Shown here in pieces: positions 8,426 to 16,923 of a stretch of DNA of 64,000 nt. The stretch's first letter is position 1. Each line of letters opens with the position of its first letter. The stretch comes from Crocinitomix sp044361315 (GTDB lineage: Bacteria; Bacteroidota; Bacteroidia; Flavobacteriales_D; Crocinitomicaceae), in contig JBIKJA010000001.1 in assembly GCA_044361315.1 (NCBI GenBank), positions 124,001-188,000 on the forward strand, written 5' to 3'. The translations under genes and the position numbers were made by a program. The notes under the pieces were generated by a model that saw nothing but the letters and a program-made list of their open reading frames with translations, had not been told where the DNA came from and made no database searches.

Positions 8426-10153
8426 ATGAAAAAAATTCATTCAGCCAGATTAGTCGCCCTATTAGTTATCGCATCATTTAGCAATTTGTCAAATTCTCAG
8501 GTTTTAACTGGACAAATAACAGATTCAGAAGAACTTCAAGAAGCGGCACTTAGCTTTAGTGAAGGTGGGGCAACAAACGGAAATGAATATTTCAATGGTT
8601 TAGTTGCTGCTATTGTTGCAGTTGACGTTAAGTTCGGAGAAATTGATCGTTTAGATGAAATGGATGGGTCAGAAAAACAATTTTACGATTGTATTAATTT
8701 AACACTTAAAAAGATTGAAGAAGGACGTGCTGCAATTGAATTATACAAAGATAAAAAATGGCCTAAGCGCGCTGAATTTCACGTATTAACTATTGAGTGG
8801 CTTGCGACGGTTGAAAACATCGTTAAAACGAATTTAACTCCTTTGGTAGCTGCAATGGCAAAACCCGCTGATGAAATGACAGATGAGGAATCTACACAAT
8901 ATGAAACGTATCTAATTGCTTTAGAGGCCTATTACGAAGTGGATGGTCGTTGGGTAGATTTCCAATATGAGTATGCCGATGCAAATGATTTCACCATAGA
9001 AGGAACGATTGATGAGGAAGCCATAATGGAAGAAGAAGGATTTACAGGATTGGAAGGAATTACAAATGGAAGAAGCATTAACGATATAGCGCTTAGCTTT
9101 AGTGAAGGTAACGCTGCTAATGGAAATGAATATTTCAATGGTTTAGTTGCTGCTATTGTTGCAGTTGATGTTAAATTCGGAGAAATAGATCGTTCAGATG
9201 AAATGGACGCATCTGCAGATAAAATTAAAGCTTGTATAGATTCTACACTTAAAAAAATTGAAGAGGGGCGCGCTGCAATTGAATTGTACAAAGATAAATC
9301 TTGGCCAAAGCGCGCTGAATTTCACGGATTAACACTGGAATGGTTTGCTACGGTTGAAAACATCGTTAAAACGAATTTAACTCCTTTGGTAGCTGCAATG
9401 GCAAAACCCGCTGATGAAATGACGGATTTGGAATCTACACAATATGACACGTATCTAATTGCTTTAGAGGCCTATTACGAAGTTGATGGTCGTTGGGTAG
9501 CTTTCCAATATGAATATGCGGCGGCAAATGATTTCGTAATCTCAGGAACGATTGATGAAGAGGCTATTATGGAAGAAGAAGGGTTTATAGATGTGGTAGG
9601 AAACACAAATGAAAGAAGAATTACAAATGAAAAGAGTATTAACGAAGCAGCGCTTAGCTTTGGCGAAGGTAACGCAACTAATGGGAATGAATATTTCGTT
9701 GGCTTAGTTGCAATTGTCGTCGAAATAGACGTCAAGTTCGCTGAATTTGATCGTTTAGATGAAATGAATGCGTCTGAAGATAAAATTAATGCATGTATTA
9801 ATATATTACTAAAAAAAATCGAGGAAGGACGTGCTACCATTGAATTGTACAAAGATAAAAAATGGCCTAAGCGCGCTGAATTTCACGTATTAACAATGGA
9901 ATGGTTTGCAACCATTGAAAAAATCGTTAAAACGAATTTAACTCCAATGGTAGCAGCAATGGCAAAACCCGCTGAAGAAATGACGGATGTTGAATCAAAA
10001 AAATATGACAAGTATCTTATTGCTTTGGAGAAATATTACGATGTTGATGGTCGTTGGGTAGCTTTCCAATATGAGTACGCTGCAGCAAATGGCTTTGTGA
10101 TAGAAGGTATAATTGATCAAGACACCCTTATCGATGAAGAACTGGATAAATAA
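8426..10153 (+). CDS. Secreted protein with three tandem ~185-aa repeats
   Basis: 575 residues: a signal peptide (about 1-24), then three copies of one domain at residues 41-221, 222-408 and 409-575. Each copy contains NGNEYFxGLV, a KKIEEGRAxIELYKDKxWPKRAEFH segment, a KTNLTPxVAAMAKPA segment, and DGRWVxFQYEYAxANxF. The domain looks all-helical. I do not recognise the function; it loosely recalls small uncharacterised surface proteins of Bacteroidota. The single-domain paralogue downstream is a lipoprotein, but here the lipobox Cys position is Phe (VIASF against GVASC), so this copy is probably released rather than lipid-anchored. Confidence 0.8.
   Translation: MKKIHSARLVALLVIASFSNLSNSQVLTGQITDSEELQEAALSFSEGGATNGNEYFNGLVAAIVAVDVKFGEIDRLDEMDGSEKQFYDCINLTLKKIEEGRAAIELYKDKKWPKRAEFHVLTIEWLATVENIVKTNLTPLVAAMAKPADEMTDEESTQYETYLIALEAYYEVDGRWVDFQYEYADANDFTIEGTIDEEAIMEEEGFTGLEGITNGRSINDIALSFSEGNAANGNEYFNGLVAAIVAVDVKFGEIDRSDEMDASADKIKACIDSTLKKIEEGRAAIELYKDKSWPKRAEFHGLTLEWFATVENIVKTNLTPLVAAMAKPADEMTDLESTQYDTYLIALEAYYEVDGRWVAFQYEYAAANDFVISGTIDEEAIMEEEGFIDVVGNTNERRITNEKSINEAALSFGEGNATNGNEYFVGLVAIVVEIDVKFAEFDRLDEMNASEDKINACINILLKKIEEGRATIELYKDKKWPKRAEFHVLTMEWFATIEKIVKTNLTPMVAAMAKPAEEMTDVESKKYDKYLIALEKYYDVDGRWVAFQYEYAAANGFVIEGIIDQDTLIDEELDK
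8546..10150 (+). repeat. Three in-frame tandem domain repeats (543, 561 and 501 bp)
   Basis: Units at 8546-9088, 9089-9649 and 9650-10150. Units 1 and 2 share a 74-base stretch that is identical base for base (8807-8880 and 9350-9423) and stay nearly identical for 60 bases after it. Identity including third codon positions points to recent duplication or gene conversion. Confidence 0.85.
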
Positions 10154-10172
10154 GATTAAATAAAAATCTTAA

Positions 10173-10351
10173 TTAAGATTTCGTCGAAATTTAGTCGGTT
10201 TAAAAAAAAATTGTGATTCAATAAGTTGTTTTATAATTTATTAAATAAAAAAATATTCGTTTAATTCTTACTGAGAAGCGTATAAATCGAAAAAATGGTG
10301 CATATTTGCCAAAAAATTAAGAAAGAACAATTAATAATTTAAATTTTCAAG
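10173..10351 (+). repeat. Upstream region shared with the paralogue (copy B)
   Basis: Counterpart of 8256-8425. It shares the TTAAGATTTCGT start, the GTGCATATTTGC block (-7-like CATATTTG at 10301-10308) and the A-rich leader just before the ATG. The TTTG found 17 bp upstream of the -7 box in copy A is not kept here. A perfect 18-bp palindrome AAATCTTAATTAAGATTT sits at its edge (10164-10181). Confidence 0.65.
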
Positions 10352-10975
10352 ATGAAAAAAATTTATTTAGCAGGATTAATAGCCTTATTAGGTGTAGCAT
10401 CATGCGGAGATGAGTCAAAGTCCGACGCTTTAACTTCACAATTAACAGATGCGGAAGGAATTAAAGATGCAGTAGTTAGCTTTAGTGAAGGTGGAGCAAC
10501 AAATGGAAATGAATATTTCAATGGATTAGTAGCTGCGGTTGTTGCGGTTGACGTTAAATTCGGAGAAATTAAGCGTTTAGATGACATGGACGCATCTGAA
10601 GATAGAATTAAAGCTGGTGTCGATTCTACCCTTAAAAAAATTGAAGAAGGACGCGCTGCAATTGAATTATACAAAGATAAATCTTGGCCAAAACGTGCTG
10701 AATTTCACACATTAACTCTTGAGTGGTTCGCAACGATTGAAAACATCGTTAAAACAAACTTAACTCCTTTAACTGCTGCAATGGCGAAACCGGCTGAAGA
10801 AATTACTGATGCTGAATCTGATCTTTATGATGCTTATATTGAAGCTTTCGACGCTTATCTAGAAGTGGATAGTCGTTGGGTAGCTTTCCAATATGATTAC
10901 GCTGCTGCAAATGGTTTCACAATCGAAGGAACGATTGATGAAGAGGCAATTATGGATGAAGAACTTGCTCACTAA
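10352..10975 (+). CDS. Single-domain lipoprotein, paralogue of the three-repeat protein
   Basis: 207 residues. The N-terminus MKKIYLAGLIALLGVASCGDE is a clear lipoprotein signal: hydrophobic core, lipobox GVASC, then acidic residues. One copy of the repeat domain follows (about 41-207) with all its conserved blocks, including EGRAAIELYKDKSWPKRAEF and DSRWVAFQYDYAAANGF. It is anchored in the outer or inner membrane through Cys18. Function unknown. It sits directly downstream of its three-repeat paralogue, each with a similar upstream region, and is followed by a strong terminator. Confidence 0.8.
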   Translation: MKKIYLAGLIALLGVASCGDESKSDALTSQLTDAEGIKDAVVSFSEGGATNGNEYFNGLVAAVVAVDVKFGEIKRLDDMDASEDRIKAGVDSTLKKIEEGRAAIELYKDKSWPKRAEFHTLTLEWFATIENIVKTNLTPLTAAMAKPAEEITDAESDLYDAYIEAFDAYLEVDSRWVAFQYDYAAANGFTIEGTIDEEAIMDEELAH

Positions 10976-10997
10976 GAGTAAATCAAACTCATTTTAC

Positions 10998-11032
10998 AAA
11001 AGGGGTTGGCTAATTAGTCAACCCCTTTTTTT
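10998..11032 (+). terminator. Intrinsic terminator after the lipoprotein gene
   Basis: GGGGTTGGC (11002-11010) pairs with GTCAACCCC (11017-11025) with one mismatch and a 6-base loop, followed by seven T. It is flanked by A and T runs, so it may also work for polA in the opposite direction. Confidence 0.85.
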
Positions 11033-11241
11033 GTGCGTTTAGTTGAGTGAAATAGACAGGTTAATCTTGATTTGTAATGATTTTTGATTTAAATTAGGGA
11101 CTAAAAATCGAGAACCAAAACAAGGTAAATAGAAATGGCCAAATCACCCACAAAAAATGATGTGCCTAGGAACGATTTGGCAATTGTACAAATCGATAAA
11201 GTGAACTTAGAAACACAGGTACAAAGCTAGATTTTGGAAAA

Positions 11242-14046
11242 TCAATGCGCTGCCAACCAATTGTCAGCAAATTTATAATCAACATCTAAGGGAACGGCCA
11301 AAGAAACAGCTGCTTCCATCTCCTTTTTTACGAGTTGTTCCATGGTTTCCTTTTCGTCTAAAACCACGTCAAACACCAATTCGTCATGTACTTGAAGGAG
11401 CATTTTAGATTTCAACCCCAACCTTTTCATTTCGCGGTGAACATTAATCATCGCAATTTTTATAACGTCAGCAGCCGAGCCTTGAATTGGTGCATTCACG
11501 GCATTTCTTTCTGCAAAACCTCTTACAATAGCATTTGCAGATTGAATATCCGCTAAATATCGCCGCCGCTTCATAATCGTTTCAACATACCCATGATCTC
11601 TTGCAAAATCTACTTGATTTGCCATAAAATCTTTCATTTTGGTGTATTGCAAAAAGTAATTATCAATCAATTCTTTTGCATCTTTTCTCGAAATCCCAAG
11701 GTTTTGGGATAATCCAAAGGCTGATTGTCCATAAATAATCCCAAAATTCACGGCTTTGGCCGCACTTCGTTGATCGCGTGTCACATTTTCCAATGAATAG
11801 ACATGAAATACCTTTGCTGCCGTAGCAATGTGAATATCCAAATGATCCTTAAACGCTTTGATCATGTTTTCATCTCCACTCAAAGCCGCAATAATTCGTA
11901 ATTCAATTTGCGAATAATCGGCTGCTAACAAGGTGTGATTTGCATCTCTAGTAATAAATGCCTTGCGAATCTCTTTCCCTTTTTCCGTTCGAATTGGAAT
12001 ATTCTGCAAATTGGGATTATTAGAGCTCAAACGACCAGTTGCAGCTACTGTTTGCATATAACTGGTATGAATCCTTCCTGTTTGAGAATTCACCAACAAA
12101 GGCAATGAATCAACATAGGTACTTTTTAACTTTTTAAGCGAACGATAATTTAAAATTAAAGGAATAATCGGATGCGCATGTTCGAGTGTTGAAAGCACAT
12201 CTTCACCTGTTTTGTATTGACCCGTTTTCGTTTTTTTCGCTTTCGGATCAATTTTCATCACCTCAAAAAGAACCTCACCCAATTGTTTCGGAGAATCCAA
12301 ATTAAAATCGGCCACGCCAGCTAATTCTTTAATTTCCTTTTCAAGTCGATCCAAATCAATTTCTAATTCTTTTGAAAAAACTGCAAGTGCCTGGGTATCG
12401 ATTTTAATTCCTTCGGTTTCCATATCTTTTAAAACCCGAACAAGTGGCATTTCTATTTGATAAAAAAGATCTTTTAAATGATCCTTTTCGATTTCGACTT
12501 GAAAAATTTGTTTTAATTGCCAAGTGATATCTGCATCTTCGCACGCATAGTCAACCAACTTTTCTGGTTCGATGTCTGCCATGTTTCCTTGCAATTTTCC
12601 TTTTTTTCCGATAAGCGTTTCGATGGAAATTGGACTATAATTAAGGTAGAGTTCAGATAAAAAATCCATCCCATGTTTGCCTTCGGGCATTATCAAATAA
12701 TGCGCAATCATGGTGTCAAACATAGGTCCTTTTACAGTTAGCCCATATTTCTCAACGATTTTAAGGTCATATTTAATATTGTGTGCGATTTTTTCAATGG
12801 ATTCATTTTCGAAAAATGGAGCAAACTCCTGTAAAATTTCTGCACGATGATCTGAAAGACAATCTACATAATATCCAGTTCCATTTTTAAAGGAAAAAGA
12901 CATCCCAACAATATCTGCGACAACGGCATCTATACCAGTGGTTTCTGTATCAAAACAAACCGATTTTTGTTGAAGCAATAAAGCAAGTAAAGCACTTCTT
13001 TTTTCTTTCGTATTTACAAATTCGTAGGTTGGTTTGGTGTCAACAATAGTTTTGACAGAACCCTCCATTGCGGCGTATACCTCAGCTGCTTTCGTTTCGA
13101 TGGCTGGACCTCCAAATAAGTCTAATTGACCAACAGCTGGTTGTGTTTGTTGCACCACTAAATCTTCGCCCAATACTCGTTTGGCTAAGGTATTAAACTC
13201 CAATTCAGAAAAAATTGCTTTTACTTTTTCTTGATTTGGTGGATCCATGTGAAAACTCTCTTCGTGGAATGCCACAGACACATTTAAATCAATGGTTGCG
13301 AGACGTTTAGAATCTAATCCTTGTTGAGAAAAATTAATCACATTTTCCTTTTGTTTTCCACTTAATTCGTGGGCATTGGCAATTAAATTCTCAACCGAAC
13401 CATATTTTCTAACTAATATTCGAGCAGTTTTTTCACCAATTCCGGGAATTCCAGGGATATTATCTGCCGTATCCCCTTGTAATCCTAAAACATCAATTAC
13501 CTGTTCTGGACGGTCAATTTCGAAATTTTCTAAAACCTCCTTCACACCCCAAATTTCAATTGGCTTTTGCCCACGACTTGGTTTGTACATAAAAATATTT
13601 TCGGAGACAAGTTGTGCAAAATCCTTGTCCGGAGTCATCATATAAACCGTGAACCCTTCCTTTTCGGCCTTTTTGGCAATAGTACCAATAATGTCATCTG
13701 CCTCATCGCCTGGGCTAATTAAAATTGGAATGTTAAATGCCTCAACAATTGCCTTGATCGGTTCAATCATTTTTGAAATGTCTTCAGGCATAGCCTCGCG
13801 ATGTGCTTTGTAAGTTTCAAATTCTTCGGCCCGTTTGGTTAACCCTGGCGAATCAAAAACCACGGCAATATGGGAAGGATTTTCTTTTTTAATTAAATCC
13901 AACAAGGCATTTGTAAATCCAAATGCTGCAGAAGTATTTTGACCTTTACTGTTAATCCGTGGGTTTTTTACAAAAGCATAATATGCTCGATAGATCAACG
14001 CAAAAGCGTCCAATAAGAATAATTTTTTATCGTGATGTGGTGTCAT
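11242..14046 (-). CDS. polA: DNA polymerase I
   Basis: 934 residues in the usual three-domain order. Residues 1-~290 are the 5'-3' exonuclease (LFLLDAFALIYRAYYA, DKDFAQLV, GDTADNIPGIPGIGEKTA). About 345-520 is a 3'-5' proofreading domain with its first metal-binding residues intact (CFDTETTG near 365). About 530-934 is the family A polymerase: motif A AADYSQIELRI near 705, motif B RSAAKAVNFGIIYGQS, motif C LLQVHDELVFDV near 885. It acts in Okazaki-fragment maturation and repair. It lies 11 bases after the glutamate-synthase-like gene and may be co-transcribed with it. Confidence 0.97.
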   Translation of the reverse strand: MTPHHDKKLFLLDAFALIYRAYYAFVKNPRINSKGQNTSAAFGFTNALLDLIKKENPSHIAVVFDSPGLTKRAEEFETYKAHREAMPEDISKMIEPIKAIVEAFNIPILISPGDEADDIIGTIAKKAEKEGFTVYMMTPDKDFAQLVSENIFMYKPSRGQKPIEIWGVKEVLENFEIDRPEQVIDVLGLQGDTADNIPGIPGIGEKTARILVRKYGSVENLIANAHELSGKQKENVINFSQQGLDSKRLATIDLNVSVAFHEESFHMDPPNQEKVKAIFSELEFNTLAKRVLGEDLVVQQTQPAVGQLDLFGGPAIETKAAEVYAAMEGSVKTIVDTKPTYEFVNTKEKRSALLALLLQQKSVCFDTETTGIDAVVADIVGMSFSFKNGTGYYVDCLSDHRAEILQEFAPFFENESIEKIAHNIKYDLKIVEKYGLTVKGPMFDTMIAHYLIMPEGKHGMDFLSELYLNYSPISIETLIGKKGKLQGNMADIEPEKLVDYACEDADITWQLKQIFQVEIEKDHLKDLFYQIEMPLVRVLKDMETEGIKIDTQALAVFSKELEIDLDRLEKEIKELAGVADFNLDSPKQLGEVLFEVMKIDPKAKKTKTGQYKTGEDVLSTLEHAHPIIPLILNYRSLKKLKSTYVDSLPLLVNSQTGRIHTSYMQTVAATGRLSSNNPNLQNIPIRTEKGKEIRKAFITRDANHTLLAADYSQIELRIIAALSGDENMIKAFKDHLDIHIATAAKVFHVYSLENVTRDQRSAAKAVNFGIIYGQSAFGLSQNLGISRKDAKELIDNYFLQYTKMKDFMANQVDFARDHGYVETIMKRRRYLADIQSANAIVRGFAERNAVNAPIQGSAADVIKIAMINVHREMKRLGLKSKMLLQVHDELVFDVVLDEKETMEQLVKKEMEAAVSLAVPLDVDYKFADNWLAAH

Positions 14047-14057
14047 TTTTTTAAATA

Positions 14058-15620
14058 TTAGTTTTCTGAAATGATGATTTCTTTTTGATAAGTGGCATTT
14101 CCAACATGTTTTTGATAATATCGCCAGCTTTCAATAATTTCGGTCATGGATTGTGCATCGCCATCTTCTGCCATTCGCATTAAATGATCGGTAGACAATT
14201 GACTTGGATGAGTTGCTCCTGTTGCTGCCAATAATTCGAGGAACGCATGGATGGTGTTTTTATGATAATTAGCAGCGCGAACACTTTTAAGTTTAGGATC
14301 TAATCCTTTCATTAATCGTTTGTCTTGTGTGGCGATTCCCACAGGGCAAGTATTTGTATTACACAATTGCGCATGAATACAGCCAATGGACAACATCATC
14401 GCGCGAGCAGATTGTGTAAGATCGGCACCCATGGCAATCGCTTTTAAGATGCCAAAACCGTTAAATACTTTTCCTGAAGCAATAATTTTAATATGACTCC
14501 GGACACCGTATTTGATCAATAATTTATCGGCCATAACCAACCCTAAATAAAGCGGTGTCCCAACATAATTTGCAAACTCAAGCGGTGCTGCTCCTGTTCC
14601 TCCCTCTGCTCCATCAATTGAAATAAAATCAGGGAACGTATTTAAATTCACCATTGCTTTGCAAATATCTTCAAATTCATCTACCCTGCCTAGACACAAT
14701 TTAAATCCAACGGGTTTTCCATCGGACAATTCACGTAACTCTTGAATAAATTTTATTAAACCCTCGGCACCATTAAATGCACTGTGCCCGGGAGGTGATA
14801 AGACAGTCTCCCCAGCAATAACACCTCGAATGGCAGCAATTTCTGGTGTGTTTTTCTTGGCGGGTAAAACGCCTCCATGGCCAGGTTTTGCCCCTTGAGA
14901 TAGTTTTAATTCAATCATTTTCACTTCGGGGCGCAAGGCATTTATTTTAAAATTTTCAGGCGAAAATGTTCCATCCAAATTGCGACATCCAAAATAACCA
15001 GTTCCAATCTGCCAAACCAAATCACCCCCTTGCAAATGATACGGCGCCAAGCCTCCCTCTCCAGTATTTTGATAAAAACCTCCCAATTTTGCCCCTTGAT
15101 TTAAGGCAATCACCGCATTTTCGGACAAAGATCCAAAACTCATGGCTGAAATATTGTACAATGATGCGGCATAAGGATGTTTACAAGATGCTCCGCCAAT
15201 AATAACCCGAGGCTCATGGTGCAATACATCAGCTGGATAAAGCGACTGATTGATAAATTCGTATCCTTCGCTATAAATATCTTCTTCGGTGCCAAAAGCA
15301 TGGGTAGCTCCTAGATTCTTGGCGCGTTGATAAATTACTGTACGTTTGTTTTTACTAATTGGGCGACCATCTGTTCGTCGTTCGACAAAATATTGCTGGA
15401 TCTCTGGAGAAATTGATTCCAACAAATAGCGCAAATTTCCAATTACCGGAAAGTTTTTGCGAATAGCATGTTCGTTTTGAAATGCATCACTTAACCCAAT
15501 AAGAATTAAAGGACCAAATAATACGTACCAAAAAAAGTAATTTACACTTACAAAAATTCCCAAAGAAACAATGGCGATGGAAATTACAAAGATGGATATA
15601 AAGAAGATCGTACGAACCAT
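14058..15620 (-). CDS. FMN-binding glutamate-synthase-family protein, membrane-anchored
   Basis: 520 residues. Two hydrophobic segments (about 5-45) precede a stand-alone GltS-type FMN/glutamate synthase barrel. Visible hallmarks are SAMSFGSLSENAVIALNQGA, KPGHGG, SIDGAEGGTGAAPLEF and the iron-sulfur cluster motif CIHAQLCNTNTCPVGIATQ (Cys spacing x5, x4, as in GltB). It lacks the amidotransferase and GXGXG domains of full GltB. Stand-alone proteins of this kind are widespread in Bacteroidota; their electron donor and substrate are not established, so I do not give a gene symbol. Confidence 0.85.
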   Translation of the reverse strand: MVRTIFFISIFVISIAIVSLGIFVSVNYFFWYVLFGPLILIGLSDAFQNEHAIRKNFPVIGNLRYLLESISPEIQQYFVERRTDGRPISKNKRTVIYQRAKNLGATHAFGTEEDIYSEGYEFINQSLYPADVLHHEPRVIIGGASCKHPYAASLYNISAMSFGSLSENAVIALNQGAKLGGFYQNTGEGGLAPYHLQGGDLVWQIGTGYFGCRNLDGTFSPENFKINALRPEVKMIELKLSQGAKPGHGGVLPAKKNTPEIAAIRGVIAGETVLSPPGHSAFNGAEGLIKFIQELRELSDGKPVGFKLCLGRVDEFEDICKAMVNLNTFPDFISIDGAEGGTGAAPLEFANYVGTPLYLGLVMADKLLIKYGVRSHIKIIASGKVFNGFGILKAIAMGADLTQSARAMMLSIGCIHAQLCNTNTCPVGIATQDKRLMKGLDPKLKSVRAANYHKNTIHAFLELLAATGATHPSQLSTDHLMRMAEDGDAQSMTEIIESWRYYQKHVGNATYQKEIIISEN

Positions 15621-15718
15621 TATTACAGAATTAGGTCTAAAAATAATTAGATTTACTTAGATAATGATGGTTTTTAAAAAGAATGAAGGCTTATCGGTTA
15701 GAATGATGCACCAGCACT

Positions 15719-16921
15719 TTAATTCACGTCCGCTTTAACAGGTGGAATTTCTGGATTAATATGCACATCAGTTTGCGGAAATGGTACGGTGATATTGTGT
15801 TTTCTGAGTTGAGCATCCATGTCAAAACGAATTTCACTTTTCAGTGTTTCGATGTTTAAACTTTGTTCGGCCCAAAATATTAAATCCATTTCTAACCCAT
15901 TATTTCCAAAGTGCATTAATCGGACAAATGGTTCTCGCGTTTTTAGTACATCCGGATGTCGTTCAGCACATCCAACTAAGATTTTTTTCACGAGTTCCAA
16001 ATCGACCCCATAACGCAGGGTAATCGGTATTCCAAAACGTGTAACAGGTGAACCAAAACTCCAGTTAATAACACTTTGTTGGGTTAGTTTTGAATTGGGG
16101 ATTACCAACACCTTTTCATCACGTGTTTCGACTTTTGAGGTACGCAGATTAATTTGAACCACCCTTGCTACAAAATTTTCATTGCTGTTAATTGCTTCAA
16201 TTTCAAGCACATCTCCAACTTTTACAGTTCCCTCAAAAAGCAATAATAATCCTGAAAAATAATCTTGAAAAATGGCTTGTAACCCCAAACCGACTCCAAC
16301 CAATAGAAAAGTGGTCGCCGTTAAAAATAAGTCTAGGTTCATTCCGAAACTTCGGAGAAGCACTATAAAGGCAATGGAATAAACTAAATATTTCGCCAAT
16401 TGCACATAGATATATTGTGTTCCTGTATCAATCGAATCCCTTTTTCCAACAGTTTTAAGTAAAAAAACTTTAACAAAATTAACAGTAATACGTGCGATAA
16501 AAATAACTGCCACCACAATAAACAAATGGTAAACAGCAATATGGAAATCTTCAAAACGGAAAAATTCATACCCGAGAATATTGGCTAAATCTAAGTTGGG
16601 ATTATTTACCTTTAAGCTCAAATAACAAAAATAAGCGGCGGTAAATTGGATGAGTTGGCGAGCTAATCTCCAAATTGCAATTTCTTTTCCTTCAATCGTT
16701 AATTGTTTATCTGTAAGTTGACGCGCCTTGAAAAACCGTTTGATATATTTGATGAAAATTTTAGCGGCGAAATAAATCAGTACAAAACCCAAACAGTTTA
16801 AAATGGTTAGGGTAAAAATATCTTCTGACGGAATCAACGGAGTAGTTTCGGTTGCTGGTATTTCTTCCGAATTCCAATCAATAATAGCGTAACCAAAGAA
16901 ATCTTTTATTGAATCCCACAT
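15719..16921 (-). CDS. MscS-family mechanosensitive ion channel
   Basis: 400 residues with four to five membrane helices in the first ~230 residues. The pore-lining helix is Gly/Ala-rich (TTFLLVGVGLGLQAIFQDYFSGLLLLFEG). A beta domain follows, with VGDVLEIE, VVQINLRTSKVETRDEKVLVIPNSKL and then the C-terminal alpha/beta domain. It opens under membrane tension to release solutes on hypo-osmotic shock. Its ATG follows the dnaG stop with a 2-base gap, so the two are probably co-transcribed. Confidence 0.92.
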   Translation of the reverse strand: MWDSIKDFFGYAIIDWNSEEIPATETTPLIPSEDIFTLTILNCLGFVLIYFAAKIFIKYIKRFFKARQLTDKQLTIEGKEIAIWRLARQLIQFTAAYFCYLSLKVNNPNLDLANILGYEFFRFEDFHIAVYHLFIVVAVIFIARITVNFVKVFLLKTVGKRDSIDTGTQYIYVQLAKYLVYSIAFIVLLRSFGMNLDLFLTATTFLLVGVGLGLQAIFQDYFSGLLLLFEGTVKVGDVLEIEAINSNENFVARVVQINLRTSKVETRDEKVLVIPNSKLTQQSVINWSFGSPVTRFGIPITLRYGVDLELVKKILVGCAERHPDVLKTREPFVRLMHFGNNGLEMDLIFWAEQSLNIETLKSEIRFDMDAQLRKHNITVPFPQTDVHINPEIPPVKADVN

Positions 16922-16923
16922 AC

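Noticed and set aside
10164..10181. 18-bp palindrome AAATCTTAATTAAGATTT as a terminator of the three-repeat gene
   Set aside because: The stem is all A/T except one C:G pair per arm and no T run follows; it is noted only as the edge of the duplicated upstream region.
8932..10674. Three similar antisense ORFs (8932-9291, 9475-9852, 10363-10674) on the minus strand
   Set aside because: They resemble each other only because they lie opposite the repeated sense domain. The sense frame has signal peptides and consistent domain structure.
11135..11230. A 31-codon ORF (starting MAKSPTKNDVPRN) between two gene ends
   Set aside because: It has no promoter element, no recognisable domain and lies just past a strong terminator; random ORFs of this size are common.
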